From NCBI RefSeq assembly GCF_013155265.1, contig NZ_JABJXU010000001.1, positions 248,001 to 312,000 of the forward strand: 64,000 bases of DNA. The letters run 5' to 3'. Origin of the DNA: Enterococcus sp. MMGLQ5-1. GTDB lineage: Bacteria; Bacillota; Bacilli; Lactobacillales; Streptococcaceae. Under the pieces are notes generated by a model that did no database searches, was not told the origin of the DNA, and was given only the letters and a program-made list of their open reading frames with translations. Made by a program: the position numbers and the translations under genes. Shown here one piece after another: positions 56,237 to 64,000 of the stretch. Every line of letters starts with the position of its first letter. Position 1 is the stretch's first letter.

Positions 56237-57406
56237 ATGAGTTTAATCAATCGTTTTAATCCACAAGTTTCAAAAATTGAGATTTCTAAAATACGACAAT
56301 TTGACCAAGAGGTTTCAAAAATTGATGGTATTTTAAAATTGACGCTTGGTGAGCCTGATTTCACCACACCTGATCATGTTAAGGCGGCTGGTATTCAGGC
56401 GATTAATGATAACCAAACCCATTATACTGGGATGAGTGGTTTACTAGAATTACGACAAGAGGCCAGTCGTTTTATGTCTGAGAAATATCATGTTGATTAT
56501 GATGCGAACGATGAGATTTTAGTAACTGTCGGTGCAACAGAGGCAATTTCAGCTACCCTGATGGCAATTTTAGAAAAGGATGATATTGTTTTATTACCCG
56601 CTCCTTTATATCCGGGCTACTCTCCGTTAATCACCTTAGCAGGTGGTCGTATTGTTGAAATCGATACGACTGAGAATGCTTTTGTTTTGACGCCAGAAAT
56701 GGTAGAGTCAGCAATGGCTAAATATGGTGATAAAGTTAAAGCAATCATTTTAAATTATCCAAGTAACCCAACGGGGATTACTTACAATCGAGAGCAAATT
56801 CAAGCCTTGGCAAAAACCTTGGCTAAATATGATATCTTTGTTTTGAGTGATGAAATTTATTCTGAATTAACCTATACTGAAGCAGGTCATGTTTCAATTG
56901 CTGAATATATTCGTGAACAAACAATTTTATTAAATGGGCTTTCTAAGAGTCATTCGATGACTGGCTGGCGTCTTGGTTTTATTTATGCGCCGCGTGAATT
57001 GACGGCAGAAATTATTAAAACGCATCAATACTTTGTGACAGCAGCGTCAACAATTTCACAGGTTGCGGGGATTGAGGCATTGAAAAATGGTCGAGCTGAT
57101 GCTGAGCCAATGAAGGCAGAATATGTTAAACGCCGCGACTACATTATCGAAAAAATGAGCGCACTCGGCTTTAAAATTATTGCACCGGATGGCGCATTTT
57201 ATATTTTTGCTAAAATTCCAGCTGAGCTGAATCAAAATTCATTTGAGTTCCTTGTTGATTTTGCGAAGAAAAAACAGGTTGCCTTTATTCCAGGTAGTGC
57301 ATTTGGTGATTACGGTGAAGGCTACATCCGATTAAGCTATGCTGCAAGTATGGCGGTGATTGAAACAGCTATGCAACGCCTTGCTGAATATATTAATGAA
57401 CAGTAA
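56237..57406 (+). CDS. araT: aromatic amino acid aminotransferase (AraT-like, class I/II)
   Basis: PLP aminotransferase, 389 residues. PLP Lys237 in NGLSKSHSMTGWRLG, YPSNPTGITY and SDEIYSEL. The N terminus (SKIRQFDQEVSKIDGILKLTLGEPDF) closely follows lactococcal AraT and the related PatA group; AraT starts aromatic amino acid degradation to aroma compounds. Start ATG 56237 follows GGAGG; ATG 56222 lies upstream of that site. A perfect CodY box supports an amino-acid catabolic role. Confidence 0.88.
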   Translation: MSLINRFNPQVSKIEISKIRQFDQEVSKIDGILKLTLGEPDFTTPDHVKAAGIQAINDNQTHYTGMSGLLELRQEASRFMSEKYHVDYDANDEILVTVGATEAISATLMAILEKDDIVLLPAPLYPGYSPLITLAGGRIVEIDTTENAFVLTPEMVESAMAKYGDKVKAIILNYPSNPTGITYNREQIQALAKTLAKYDIFVLSDEIYSELTYTEAGHVSIAEYIREQTILLNGLSKSHSMTGWRLGFIYAPRELTAEIIKTHQYFVTAASTISQVAGIEALKNGRADAEPMKAEYVKRRDYIIEKMSALGFKIIAPDGAFYIFAKIPAELNQNSFEFLVDFAKKKQVAFIPGSAFGDYGEGYIRLSYAASMAVIETAMQRLAEYINEQ

Positions 57407-57423
57407 TTAGCTTAAGCTAAAAT

Positions 57424-57460
57424 AAAAAACCAAAATCGATTATTTCGATTTTGGTTTTTT
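57424..57460. terminator. bidirectional terminator araT / DUF1827
   Basis: Perfect stem AAAACCAAAATCGA / TCGATTTTGGTTTT with A and T runs on both strands. Confidence 0.9.
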
Positions 57461-57462
57461 GG

Positions 57463-57768
57463 TTAATTAACAGGATCAAGGATTGGAATGGAAACCTCAA
57501 CTAAGTTTGCAGTTTTGATTGTTTTTAGTTCTGGTTTCTGGTTGTCTAATTGAAGCTTCTTGACAAAGAAGCTTTTAATTGCATCTAGCTCGCCATCACG
57601 GAGATTTCTTCTCTTATTAGTGATTAAAATTTCGTGATGCTTTGGCGCTTTTGTGTAAATAATTGTAGTGCTACCAGTTGTATAAACCTCAACGAGCTCA
57701 GCGTCGGTATTGTCCAATTGACCCCTTACAAGTTCGCCATGGGTGTTTGTTACGTTGATTAGTTTCAT
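57463..57768 (-). CDS. DUF1827 family protein
   Basis: About 101 residues, soluble, alternating strands then a helix (RRNLRDGELDAIKSFFVKKL). Matches the small DUF1827 family restricted to Lactobacillales, where it lies beside clpE. Function unknown. Start ATG 57768 follows GAGGTGAT. It reads in the same direction as clpE, 145 bp downstream of it, and may share its transcript. Confidence 0.82.
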   Translation of the reverse strand: MKLINVTNTHGELVRGQLDNTDAELVEVYTTGSTTIIYTKAPKHHEILITNKRRNLRDGELDAIKSFFVKKLQLDNQKPELKTIKTANLVEVSIPILDPVN

Positions 57769-57913
57769 CAAATCACCTCTTCATCAACATTATATCAAAT
57801 AAATAAAAATTTATTAAATAATTTACCTTAAATCCCTGATAAAAAAATGTTATCACAGTGATTATTTTTTGTTTAATTAGTGAAAATAGTATTAATTAAA
57901 ATTAACTTGATTC

Positions 57914-60154
57914 TTACACGTTATCGATGCTGTCGGTTTGGACAGCAGTTTGTGCTGGGATTGCTTCATTAGACTCAATAATAATTTGATCATCCTTAAG
58001 CTTGGCAATTAATTGATGTGTCTCTGGATGCTCTAAATAATAATCAGCAATCTGATCTTCGATCGTATCTTGGATGGTTCGATTGAGTGGTCTAGCCCCC
58101 ATTGCTGGATTGTAGCCTAGCTCAACGATTTTTTCCTTGACGGAGTCCTCAACTGCGAGGTGTAATTTTTGAGCCCTGAGCTGTTGATTAACCTCGTCTA
58201 AAAGAAGCGAAACAATACTTAAAAGATTGGTTTTGTTTAACGATTGGAACTCAACAATACTATCAAAGCGATTCAAAAATTCAGGATTGAAAAAATCTCC
58301 TAAATGATTTAAGACTGATTTTGTAGTACCTGCCTTGGCTGCCCCAAAGCCCACGCTTGCTTCAACATGGCTTGTCCCAGCATTACTGGTCATAATAATA
58401 ATAGTATCTTTAAAGCTTACGGTTCTGCCTTGTGCATCGGTTAAGCGCCCGTCGTCTAGTATCTGTAAGAATAGGTGCATCACATCAGGATGCGCCTTTT
58501 CAACTTCGTCTAATAGAACAAGGCTATATGGATTACGGCGAACCTTTTCAGTGAGCTGTCCAGCCTCATCATAGCCAACATAGCCCGGTGGTGAGCCAAT
58601 TAGTTTAGCGACACTATGTTTTTCCATATATTCACTCATATCAAAACGAATCATTGAATTTTCTGAGCCGAAGAGCTCCTTTGTAAGCTGCTTAGCTAAT
58701 TCAGTCTTACCAACCCCTGTTGGTCCAACAAAGAGGAAGGAACCAATTGGACGTGAGGGCTTACCGAGACCGATTCGATTACGGCGAATGGCTTTGGCGA
58801 CTTTATCAATTGCCTCGTCTTGACCTTTAACGTGCTTTTCCAAGTCTATCGCAAGATTAATTAGCTGTGTTTGCTCTTTTTGCTTCAAATCACCGACAGG
58901 AATGCCTGTTTTTTGCTCAACAATTCTTTCGATTTCTTTTTCGGTAATCACCGGTGTATTTTGCTCGTTGACTTCCTTTTTTTGCATTTCTTGGAGCTTA
59001 GTAATTTGATCCCGATAGTACGCAGCTTTTTCAAAGTCCTCGGCACGTGTGGCCTGCGTTTTTTGGGCTTCGGCAGCTTTAATTTTTTGCTCAATTTCCT
59101 TTGGATCAATAAATTGTAAGGTAAGATTCATTTTAGAGCCAGACTCGTCTAGTAAATCAATTGCCTTATCTGGTAAATAGCGATCTTGGATATAGCGATT
59201 GGAGAGGATAGCGGCTCCTTTAATCGCATCATCAGAATATTTAACATGATGATAATCCTCATAACGCTTTTGAATGCCTTTTAAGATTGTAATCGTTTCT
59301 TCAACACTAGGCTCATTAACCCGAACTGGTTGCATCCGACGTTCAAGTGCCGCATCCTTTTCAATGATTCGGTATTCATTAAGTGTTGTTGCACCGACTA
59401 GCTGCAATTCACCTCTTGCGAGTGCCGGTTTTAAAATATTACCAGCATCCATACTGCCATCGCCAGAGGCACCAGCACCAACAATTTCGTGAATCTCATC
59501 AATAAATAAAATCACATCATTACGTGCCTTGATTTCTTCGATTAGCTTTTGAATTCGCTCTTCAAATTGACCACGAATACCTGTACCTTGTACTAAAGAA
59601 GCAACATCCAGTCGGATTACTTCTTTATTTTGTAATTTTTGTGGTACATCACCATCCACAATCTTTTGTGCTAAGCCTTCTACAACAGCAGTTTTACCAA
59701 CACCGGGCTCACCAATCAAAACTGGATTGTTCTTGGTACGGCGATTTAAAATTTCAATTACCCGTTTAATTTCTTGATTACGGCCAATTACTGGATCAAT
59801 CTCACCTGCACGAGCTGATTCGGTAATATTGATGCCATATTCATCCAGAAGTCCATTTTTGTTGTTGCCATTATTAGGACGGCGAGGTGGTTGACCACCG
59901 GATTGTGTTGGTGGTGTTTGTGGATTACCATAGCCCCCTAAGGATCTTAACATTTGGTCGAAATTTTCTAAATTGAATGGGTCGTTAATATTATTGTTAT
60001 TAGCCATATTTTGATTATTAAAATTTTGTGAACCATATTCGCGTTTTAGCTCTTGATAGCAGGACTGACATAAATCAGTTTGCTGCTTTTGACCATTAAC
60101 GCTGGTAAACAGGTGAATCGTCGCTTCATTAGTATTGCAATTTTGACAAATCAT
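57914..60154 (-). CDS. clpE: ATP-dependent Clp protease ATPase ClpE
   Basis: Hsp100 unfoldase partner of ClpP for stress proteolysis, 746 residues. N-terminal zinc finger CQNCNT...LCQSCY (residues 3-31) distinguishes ClpE; a Gly/Asn/Gln-rich linker follows; AAA1 with GEPGVGKT, a UVR-containing middle domain ([18 protein letters not shown]), AAA2 with [12 protein letters not shown], and a C-terminal D2-small domain. GAAAGGTG before the ATG. A CtsR box lies upstream. Confidence 0.97.
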   Translation of the reverse strand: MICQNCNTNEATIHLFTSVNGQKQQTDLCQSCYQELKREYGSQNFNNQNMANNNNINDPFNLENFDQMLRSLGGYGNPQTPPTQSGGQPPRRPNNGNNKNGLLDEYGINITESARAGEIDPVIGRNQEIKRVIEILNRRTKNNPVLIGEPGVGKTAVVEGLAQKIVDGDVPQKLQNKEVIRLDVASLVQGTGIRGQFEERIQKLIEEIKARNDVILFIDEIHEIVGAGASGDGSMDAGNILKPALARGELQLVGATTLNEYRIIEKDAALERRMQPVRVNEPSVEETITILKGIQKRYEDYHHVKYSDDAIKGAAILSNRYIQDRYLPDKAIDLLDESGSKMNLTLQFIDPKEIEQKIKAAEAQKTQATRAEDFEKAAYYRDQITKLQEMQKKEVNEQNTPVITEKEIERIVEQKTGIPVGDLKQKEQTQLINLAIDLEKHVKGQDEAIDKVAKAIRRNRIGLGKPSRPIGSFLFVGPTGVGKTELAKQLTKELFGSENSMIRFDMSEYMEKHSVAKLIGSPPGYVGYDEAGQLTEKVRRNPYSLVLLDEVEKAHPDVMHLFLQILDDGRLTDAQGRTVSFKDTIIIMTSNAGTSHVEASVGFGAAKAGTTKSVLNHLGDFFNPEFLNRFDSIVEFQSLNKTNLLSIVSLLLDEVNQQLRAQKLHLAVEDSVKEKIVELGYNPAMGARPLNRTIQDTIEDQIADYYLEHPETHQLIAKLKDDQIIIESNEAIPAQTAVQTDSIDNV

Positions 60155-60280
60155 AAATTCACACCTTTCCTGTGAAAGCCGAGAGAATCACATACTAAGC
60201 TTTGTATAAGCATTAAAATACCCCTTTTGATTCTCATGACCAGAATAACTATAAATCAGCAGTGATGAATCAATAAAATT

Positions 60281-60297
60281 ATTGACCAATACTGACC
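60281..60297 (-). promoter_or_regulatory. CtsR operator upstream of clpE
   Basis: On the minus strand GGTCAGTATTGGTCAAT is a direct repeat of GGTCA with CtsR spacing, close to the consensus RGTCAAANANRGTCAAA. It lies about 130 bp before the clpE start. CtsR repression released by heat is the expected control. Confidence 0.75.
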
Positions 60298-60423
60298 TTT
60301 GATATTTTGATTATAAATGCTTCCTCTAAAATGTGCAAGGATTTTGTTTGCAATAAGTAAGTTACCAATCATAAAATTAGAAAATCATTTAGAGACTTTT
60401 TTACTGATTTTCTTCACTATCGG

Positions 60424-60452
60424 TTGTCAAAAACGTTTTATTTTGTTACAAT
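60424..60452 (+). promoter_or_regulatory. promoter of ptsH
   Basis: TTGTCA (60424-60429), 17-bp spacer, TACAAT (60447-60452). The spacer contains AAAACGTTTT, a palindrome reminiscent of the cre centre but failing its outer bases. Confidence 0.8.
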
Positions 60453-60514
60453 CTCTTAATGTAAGGGTTTTTAAATAACTCTAAAATTCTACTTTACTAA
60501 AGGAGACTATAATT

Positions 60515-60781
60515 ATGGCATCAAAGGATTTTCACATTGTAGCTGAAACAGGGATTCATGCACGTCCAGCAACTCTATTAGTTCAAACTGCAAGTAAATT
60601 TACTTCAGATATTAACTTAGAGTATAAAGGTAAATCAGTAAATCTTAAATCAATCATGGGTGTAATGTCACTTGGTGTTGGTCAAGGTGCTGACGTTACA
60701 ATTTCTGCTGAAGGGGCAGATGCAGATGACGCACTTACTGCAATCTCAGAAACAATGGCGAAAGAAGGTTTGGCTGGATAA
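60515..60781 (+). CDS. ptsH: phosphocarrier protein HPr
   Basis: Carries phosphate from enzyme I to all sugar EIIAs including MtlF. 88 residues with catalytic His15 (TGIHARPAT) and regulatory Ser46 ([12 protein letters not shown]), the target of HPr kinase that makes it the CcpA corepressor. AAAGGAG before the ATG. Its stop shares one base with the ptsI start. Confidence 0.98.
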   Translation: MASKDFHIVAETGIHARPATLLVQTASKFTSDINLEYKGKSVNLKSIMGVMSLGVGQGADVTISAEGADADDALTAISETMAKEGLAG

Positions 60782-62511
60782 TGACAGAATTGCTTAAAGG
60801 AATTGCAGCCTCAGACGGTGTTGCAGTTGCTAAAGCTTATCTGCTTGTTCAACCTGACTTATCTTTTACTACTGAAAATGTAGAAGATACTGATGCACAA
60901 GAAGCTCGCTTAGATGCTGCCTTAGCAGAATCTAAAAGCGAGCTTAGTGCTATCCGGGAGAAAGCAGCTAAAAGCTTAGGGGAAGAAGAAGCACAAGTTT
61001 TTGATGCACATTTAATGGTTTTATCAGATCCTGAAATGGTTAATGGGATTAAAGAAAATATTCGCGCTAAAAAAGTTAATGCGGAAGCAGCCTTGAAAGA
61101 AGTAACTGATACTTTTATCACGATTTTTGAAGGTATGGATGACAATCCTTATATGCAAGAACGTGCAGCTGATATTCGTGACGTAACAAAGCGCATTTTG
61201 GCACACTTATTAGGTGTTACTTTACCAAATCCTGCAATGATTAACGAAGAAGTAATTGTTGTCGCGCATGATTTGACACCTTCAGATACTGCACAGTTAA
61301 ATCGTGAATTTGTTAAAGCATTTGTGACTGATATTGGTGGTCGAACTTCTCACTCAGCGATTATGGCACGCTCACTAGAAATCCCAGCGATTGTTGGGAC
61401 AAACAATGTGACTGCACTTGTTTCGGCTGGCACAATTCTTTCTGTAAATGGGATTACAGGTGAGACAATTATTGAGCCAACTGCTGAACAGATTGCTGAT
61501 ACTGAAGCTGCTGGTAAAGCCTTTGCTGAACAAAAGGCAGAATGGGAATTATTAAAAGACGCTGAAACGGTTACTGCTGACGGTAAACATTTTGAGCTAG
61601 CTGCAAATATTGGTACGCCAAAAGATGTCGTCGGCGTTAATAATAACGGTGGCGAAGCAGTTGGACTATATCGTACTGAGTTTTTATATATGGAATCACA
61701 AGATTTCCCAACAGAAGACGAGCAGTATGAAGCCTATAAGGCTGTTTTAGAAGGTATGAATGGCAAGCCTGTTGTCGTTCGGACAATGGATATTGGTGGG
61801 GATAAAGAGCTACCATACTTTGATTTACCAAAAGAAATGAATCCATTCTTGGGCTATCGTGCTTTACGCATCTCTATTTCTGAAAGCGGCGACCAAATGT
61901 TTAGAACACAGCTGCGTGCTTTATTACGTGCTTCAGTTCACGGTAAATTACGTATTATGTTCCCAATGGTAGCGTTGCTAACAGAATTCCGTCAAGCTAA
62001 GAAGGTTTATGACGAAGAAAAGGCAAAATTAATTGCTGAAGGTGTTACTGTTGCTGACGATATTCAAGTCGGTATTATGATTGAAATTCCGGCTGCGGCT
62101 GTTTTAGCAGATCAATTTGCTAAAGAGGTGGATTTCTTCTCAATTGGTACAAATGACTTGATTCAATATACAATGGCTGCTGACCGGATGAATGAACAAG
62201 TATCTTACCTCTATCAGCCATACAACCCATCTATTTTGCGTTTAATTAAAAACGTGATTGATTCTGCTCATAAAGAAGGTAAATGGGCTGGTATGTGTGG
62301 TGAAATGGCTGGTGATCAAACGGCTGTGCCATTATTAGTCGGTATGGGCTTAGATGAATTTTCAATGAGTGCGACTTCAATTTTGAAGACTCGTAGTTTA
62401 ATGAAGCGTTTAGACACATCTAAGATGAAAGAGCTAGCTGATAAGGCATTGACTGAATGTGCAACGCTTGAAGAGGTTGTTGCTTTAGTTGATCAATATG
62501 TTGGTGAATAA
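60781..62511 (+). CDS. ptsI: PTS enzyme I
   Basis: Autophosphorylates with PEP and donates to HPr. 576 residues: HPr-binding helical N domain, His-domain with phosphorylated His191 in [13 protein letters not shown], and PEP-binding C domain with [14 protein letters not shown] and GMCGEMAGD carrying the catalytic Cys. Overlaps ptsH by one base (TAATG); one operon. Confidence 0.98.
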   Translation: MTELLKGIAASDGVAVAKAYLLVQPDLSFTTENVEDTDAQEARLDAALAESKSELSAIREKAAKSLGEEEAQVFDAHLMVLSDPEMVNGIKENIRAKKVNAEAALKEVTDTFITIFEGMDDNPYMQERAADIRDVTKRILAHLLGVTLPNPAMINEEVIVVAHDLTPSDTAQLNREFVKAFVTDIGGRTSHSAIMARSLEIPAIVGTNNVTALVSAGTILSVNGITGETIIEPTAEQIADTEAAGKAFAEQKAEWELLKDAETVTADGKHFELAANIGTPKDVVGVNNNGGEAVGLYRTEFLYMESQDFPTEDEQYEAYKAVLEGMNGKPVVVRTMDIGGDKELPYFDLPKEMNPFLGYRALRISISESGDQMFRTQLRALLRASVHGKLRIMFPMVALLTEFRQAKKVYDEEKAKLIAEGVTVADDIQVGIMIEIPAAAVLADQFAKEVDFFSIGTNDLIQYTMAADRMNEQVSYLYQPYNPSILRLIKNVIDSAHKEGKWAGMCGEMAGDQTAVPLLVGMGLDEFSMSATSILKTRSLMKRLDTSKMKELADKALTECATLEEVVALVDQYVGE

Positions 62512-62526
62512 ATAATTTACAATTAG

Positions 62527-62568
62527 CAATGAGTGCTTGTCTTTAGATGAGTACTCATTGTTTTTTGT
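62527..62568 (+). terminator. terminator after ptsI
   Basis: CAATGAGTGCT / AGTACTCATTG stem (one G-T pair) followed by TTTTTTG. Confidence 0.85.
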
Positions 62569-62605
62569 TTTTTAAACATCTACCCTTAATCCTTAATCGT
62601 TGATC

Positions 62606-63103
62606 GTTAATTGTTAATTGCGCCATGATATAAGACTTCACAGGCTAGAAAGGTGCGCTATAAGCTGATAAATAGACAGGCAAAATGCGCCTTTACTATT
62701 TCTCAGACTTATGTCAACTTTCCTAAACGAGCCTACTTAAGCCCCTTTTTTGAATTCTGGCTGCGCCAGAAGAATGCTTACACATTCGTTTACTCTGTAA
62801 ACCTCAAACCATGTCGTAAAAACACACGCTCCAAGAAAAGGCGTTGAGGTTGATCAGCTGGATTAGCTGGAAGGCAAGTCCAGACGTCTTAGTACTTTAG
62901 TGCATAGAAGTCGTGGATGCGAATCGTAATTTATCTTTGCGATGCTAATCGCTTAGAGAAATAAGATGTAGCCTTTCTCTAAAGCACTCGCACTGAGCTG
63001 TGGCTTTGGCCCAGTGATTGCGAAGCGTGCTTGATGTCTAAAAATGATTTAGCAAATCATTTTTAGACCGATTCCGCTTAGTGTTTTTGTTAATTGTTAA
63101 TTG
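62606..63103. repeat. hairpin-rich spacer bounded by 15-bp direct repeats
   Basis: The 660-bp ptsI-dnaB gap has no convincing gene. GTTAATTGTTAATTG occurs at 62606-62620 and 63089-63103, inside longer TTAATTG-type microrepeats. Between them lies a chain of short perfect hairpins, among them TTCTGGC-TGC-GCCAGAA, GTTTAC-TCT-GTAAAC and a 13-pair stem at 63037-63069 (GTCTAAAAATGAT and its complement). A 64-codon frame here has no ribosome site. Confidence 0.7.
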
Positions 63104-63172
63104 TTCCCTGTTCATTGTTAATTGGATAAATGCTATAATAAGACTATTGAATTTTGGTAGGAGGAAAAGTGA

Positions 63173-64000
63173 ATGGCAGAGGAACTTATTGAGCGTAGTA
63201 TGCCCAGTGATCTTGAAGCAGAGATTGCAACGCTAGGCTCGATCATCTTAGATTCGGAGCGAATGATAGAAGTCAGGGAATTTGTTTCAACGGATGATTT
63301 TTATAAATACAGTCACCGAATCATTTTTCAAGCGATGATGGATTTGTCGGATCGAAGAGAGCCTGTTGAAGCCATTACCTTAATTAATCAACTTAAGCAA
63401 AGTGGTCAATTAGAAGAAATTGGTGGTGTGTCGGCGGTTACTGATTTAGTAGCAACCCTGCCAGGGACGGCTGCCAATGCAGTTTATTATGCAAAGATTG
63501 TTGAGGAGAAAAGCCTTTCAAGAAAATTAATTCGTGCGCTTACTGAAACGACAACCAAGGTCTATGATGGTGAGGGGAAGATTGATGATTTAATTAGTGA
63601 TACAGAGGCCAAGCTTTTATCCATCAATGATAAGCGTAATGGTGCTGGTTTTCGAGCAATTAGCGATATTTTAAACTTGAATTTTGATGAAATTGAACGG
63701 CTTTCAAGGCAGAATGATACGATAACTGGTATTGCAACTGGTTATCGTGATTTGGATAAAATGACAACAGGCTTGCATGAGGAGGAATTAATTATTTTGG
63801 CGGCACGACCTGCTGTTGGTAAAACGGCCTTTGCCTTAAATATTGCCCAAAATATTGCAACAAAGCAGGATAGAACGGTAGCCATTTTTTCACTTGAAAT
63901 GGGTGCGGAATCATTGGTAAATCGGATGATTGCCGCTGAGGGTAGTATCGACGCCTATGCGTTACGTACAGGCTCCTTGACCGAAGAGCAATGGCAGAGC
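63173..64000 (+). CDS. dnaB: replicative DNA helicase DnaB/DnaC-type, cut by window edge
   Basis: First 276 residues. N-terminal DnaB domain (PSDLEAEIATLGSIILD onward, about 12-115), linker, then the RecA-like core with TGIATGYRDLDKMTTGL and Walker A ARPAVGKTAF. The helicase unwinds DNA at the replication fork. TAGGAGG lies before ATG 63173; TATAAT at about 63133 gives a promoter. C-terminal motifs lie beyond the window. Confidence 0.96.
   Translation, partial: MAEELIERSMPSDLEAEIATLGSIILDSERMIEVREFVSTDDFYKYSHRIIFQAMMDLSDRREPVEAITLINQLKQSGQLEEIGGVSAVTDLVATLPGTAANAVYYAKIVEEKSLSRKLIRALTETTTKVYDGEGKIDDLISDTEAKLLSINDKRNGAGFRAISDILNLNFDEIERLSRQNDTITGIATGYRDLDKMTTGLHEEELIILAARPAVGKTAFALNIAQNIATKQDRTVAIFSLEMGAESLVNRMIAAEGSIDAYALRTGSLTEEQWQS

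Noticed and set aside
60429-60442. cre site in the ptsH promoter
   Set aside because: Only the AAAACGTTTT centre fits; both outer base pairs of the consensus are wrong, four mismatches in total.
62653-62847. 64-codon open frame between ptsI and dnaB
   Set aside because: No ribosome site, it crosses several perfect hairpins and has no protein-like pattern; read as chance within the hairpin-rich spacer.

Overview
The window is low-GC, AT-rich Firmicute DNA carrying a chromosomal housekeeping region; I see no prophage, transposase, plasmid functions, tRNA, rRNA or CRISPR array. The gene content and order point to Streptococcaceae and most likely a lactococcus-type bacterium: coaA divergent from a methyltransferase-pdp-deoC-cdd operon, a CYTH gene divergent from relQ-nadK-rluD, mtlA-mtlR-mtlF-mtlD with a long mannitol EIICB, clpE beside DUF1827 next to ptsHI, and an AraT-like aminotransferase under a perfect CodY box. 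The genus call is inference from gene order and family resemblance; no rRNA is present to confirm it.

Layout. 1-6.9 kb: 5' part of guaA (window edge), coaA, an SGNH hydrolase, a methyltransferase, nucleoside salvage (pdp, deoC, cdd), ylbF-ylbG. 6.9-11.2 kb: an AT-rich spacer, then glgC-glgD-glgA without glgB or glgP. 11.2-16.1 kb: a DUF975 membrane protein, tgt, and thrS with a T-box leader. 16.1-21.9 kb: the mannitol PTS operon with a perfect cre site. 21.9-34.8 kb: azoreductase, a class A PBP, a secreted cyclophilin, signal peptidase, an HxlR regulator, pheS-pheT behind a T-box, a 59-residue small protein, an RNase H, EbsA-like, and the YcgQ/YcgR membrane pair. 34.9-43.7 kb: obg, rnz, a short-chain dehydrogenase, recJ, apt, metA, dnaD, nth. 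43.9-54.6 kb: an IscS-like desulfurase with thiI, CYTH, relQ, nadK, rluD, a TetR regulator, an M29 aminopeptidase, flavodoxin, map, YihY and an unknown. 55.1-64 kb: an unknown, yueI, araT, DUF1827, clpE, ptsH-ptsI and the 5' part of dnaB.

How the parts fit: ptsH/ptsI at one end supply the phosphoryl chain used by MtlF and MtlA, and HPr Ser46 feeds CcpA, whose operator (cre) lies upstream of mtlA and also overlaps the promoter of the 59-residue protein. Nitrogen/methionine control is visible as a perfect CodY box (araT), weaker CodY-like boxes (guaA/coaA) and streptococcal-type Met boxes (metA). Stress control is visible as a CtsR box at clpE.

The most unusual part of the window is in the intergenic spaces. 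At least two families of dispersed, hairpin-rich, non-coding repeats occupy them: (i) a roughly 240-350 bp element in two inverted copies, one of them between pheS and pheT; (ii) a terminator-associated repeat recognisable at five loci, once as a 61-bp tandem duplication. Two further hairpin-rich spacers (54.6-54.9 kb and 62.6-63.1 kb) have their own repeat architecture. None carries a convincing gene. They are the best candidates here for something undescribed.
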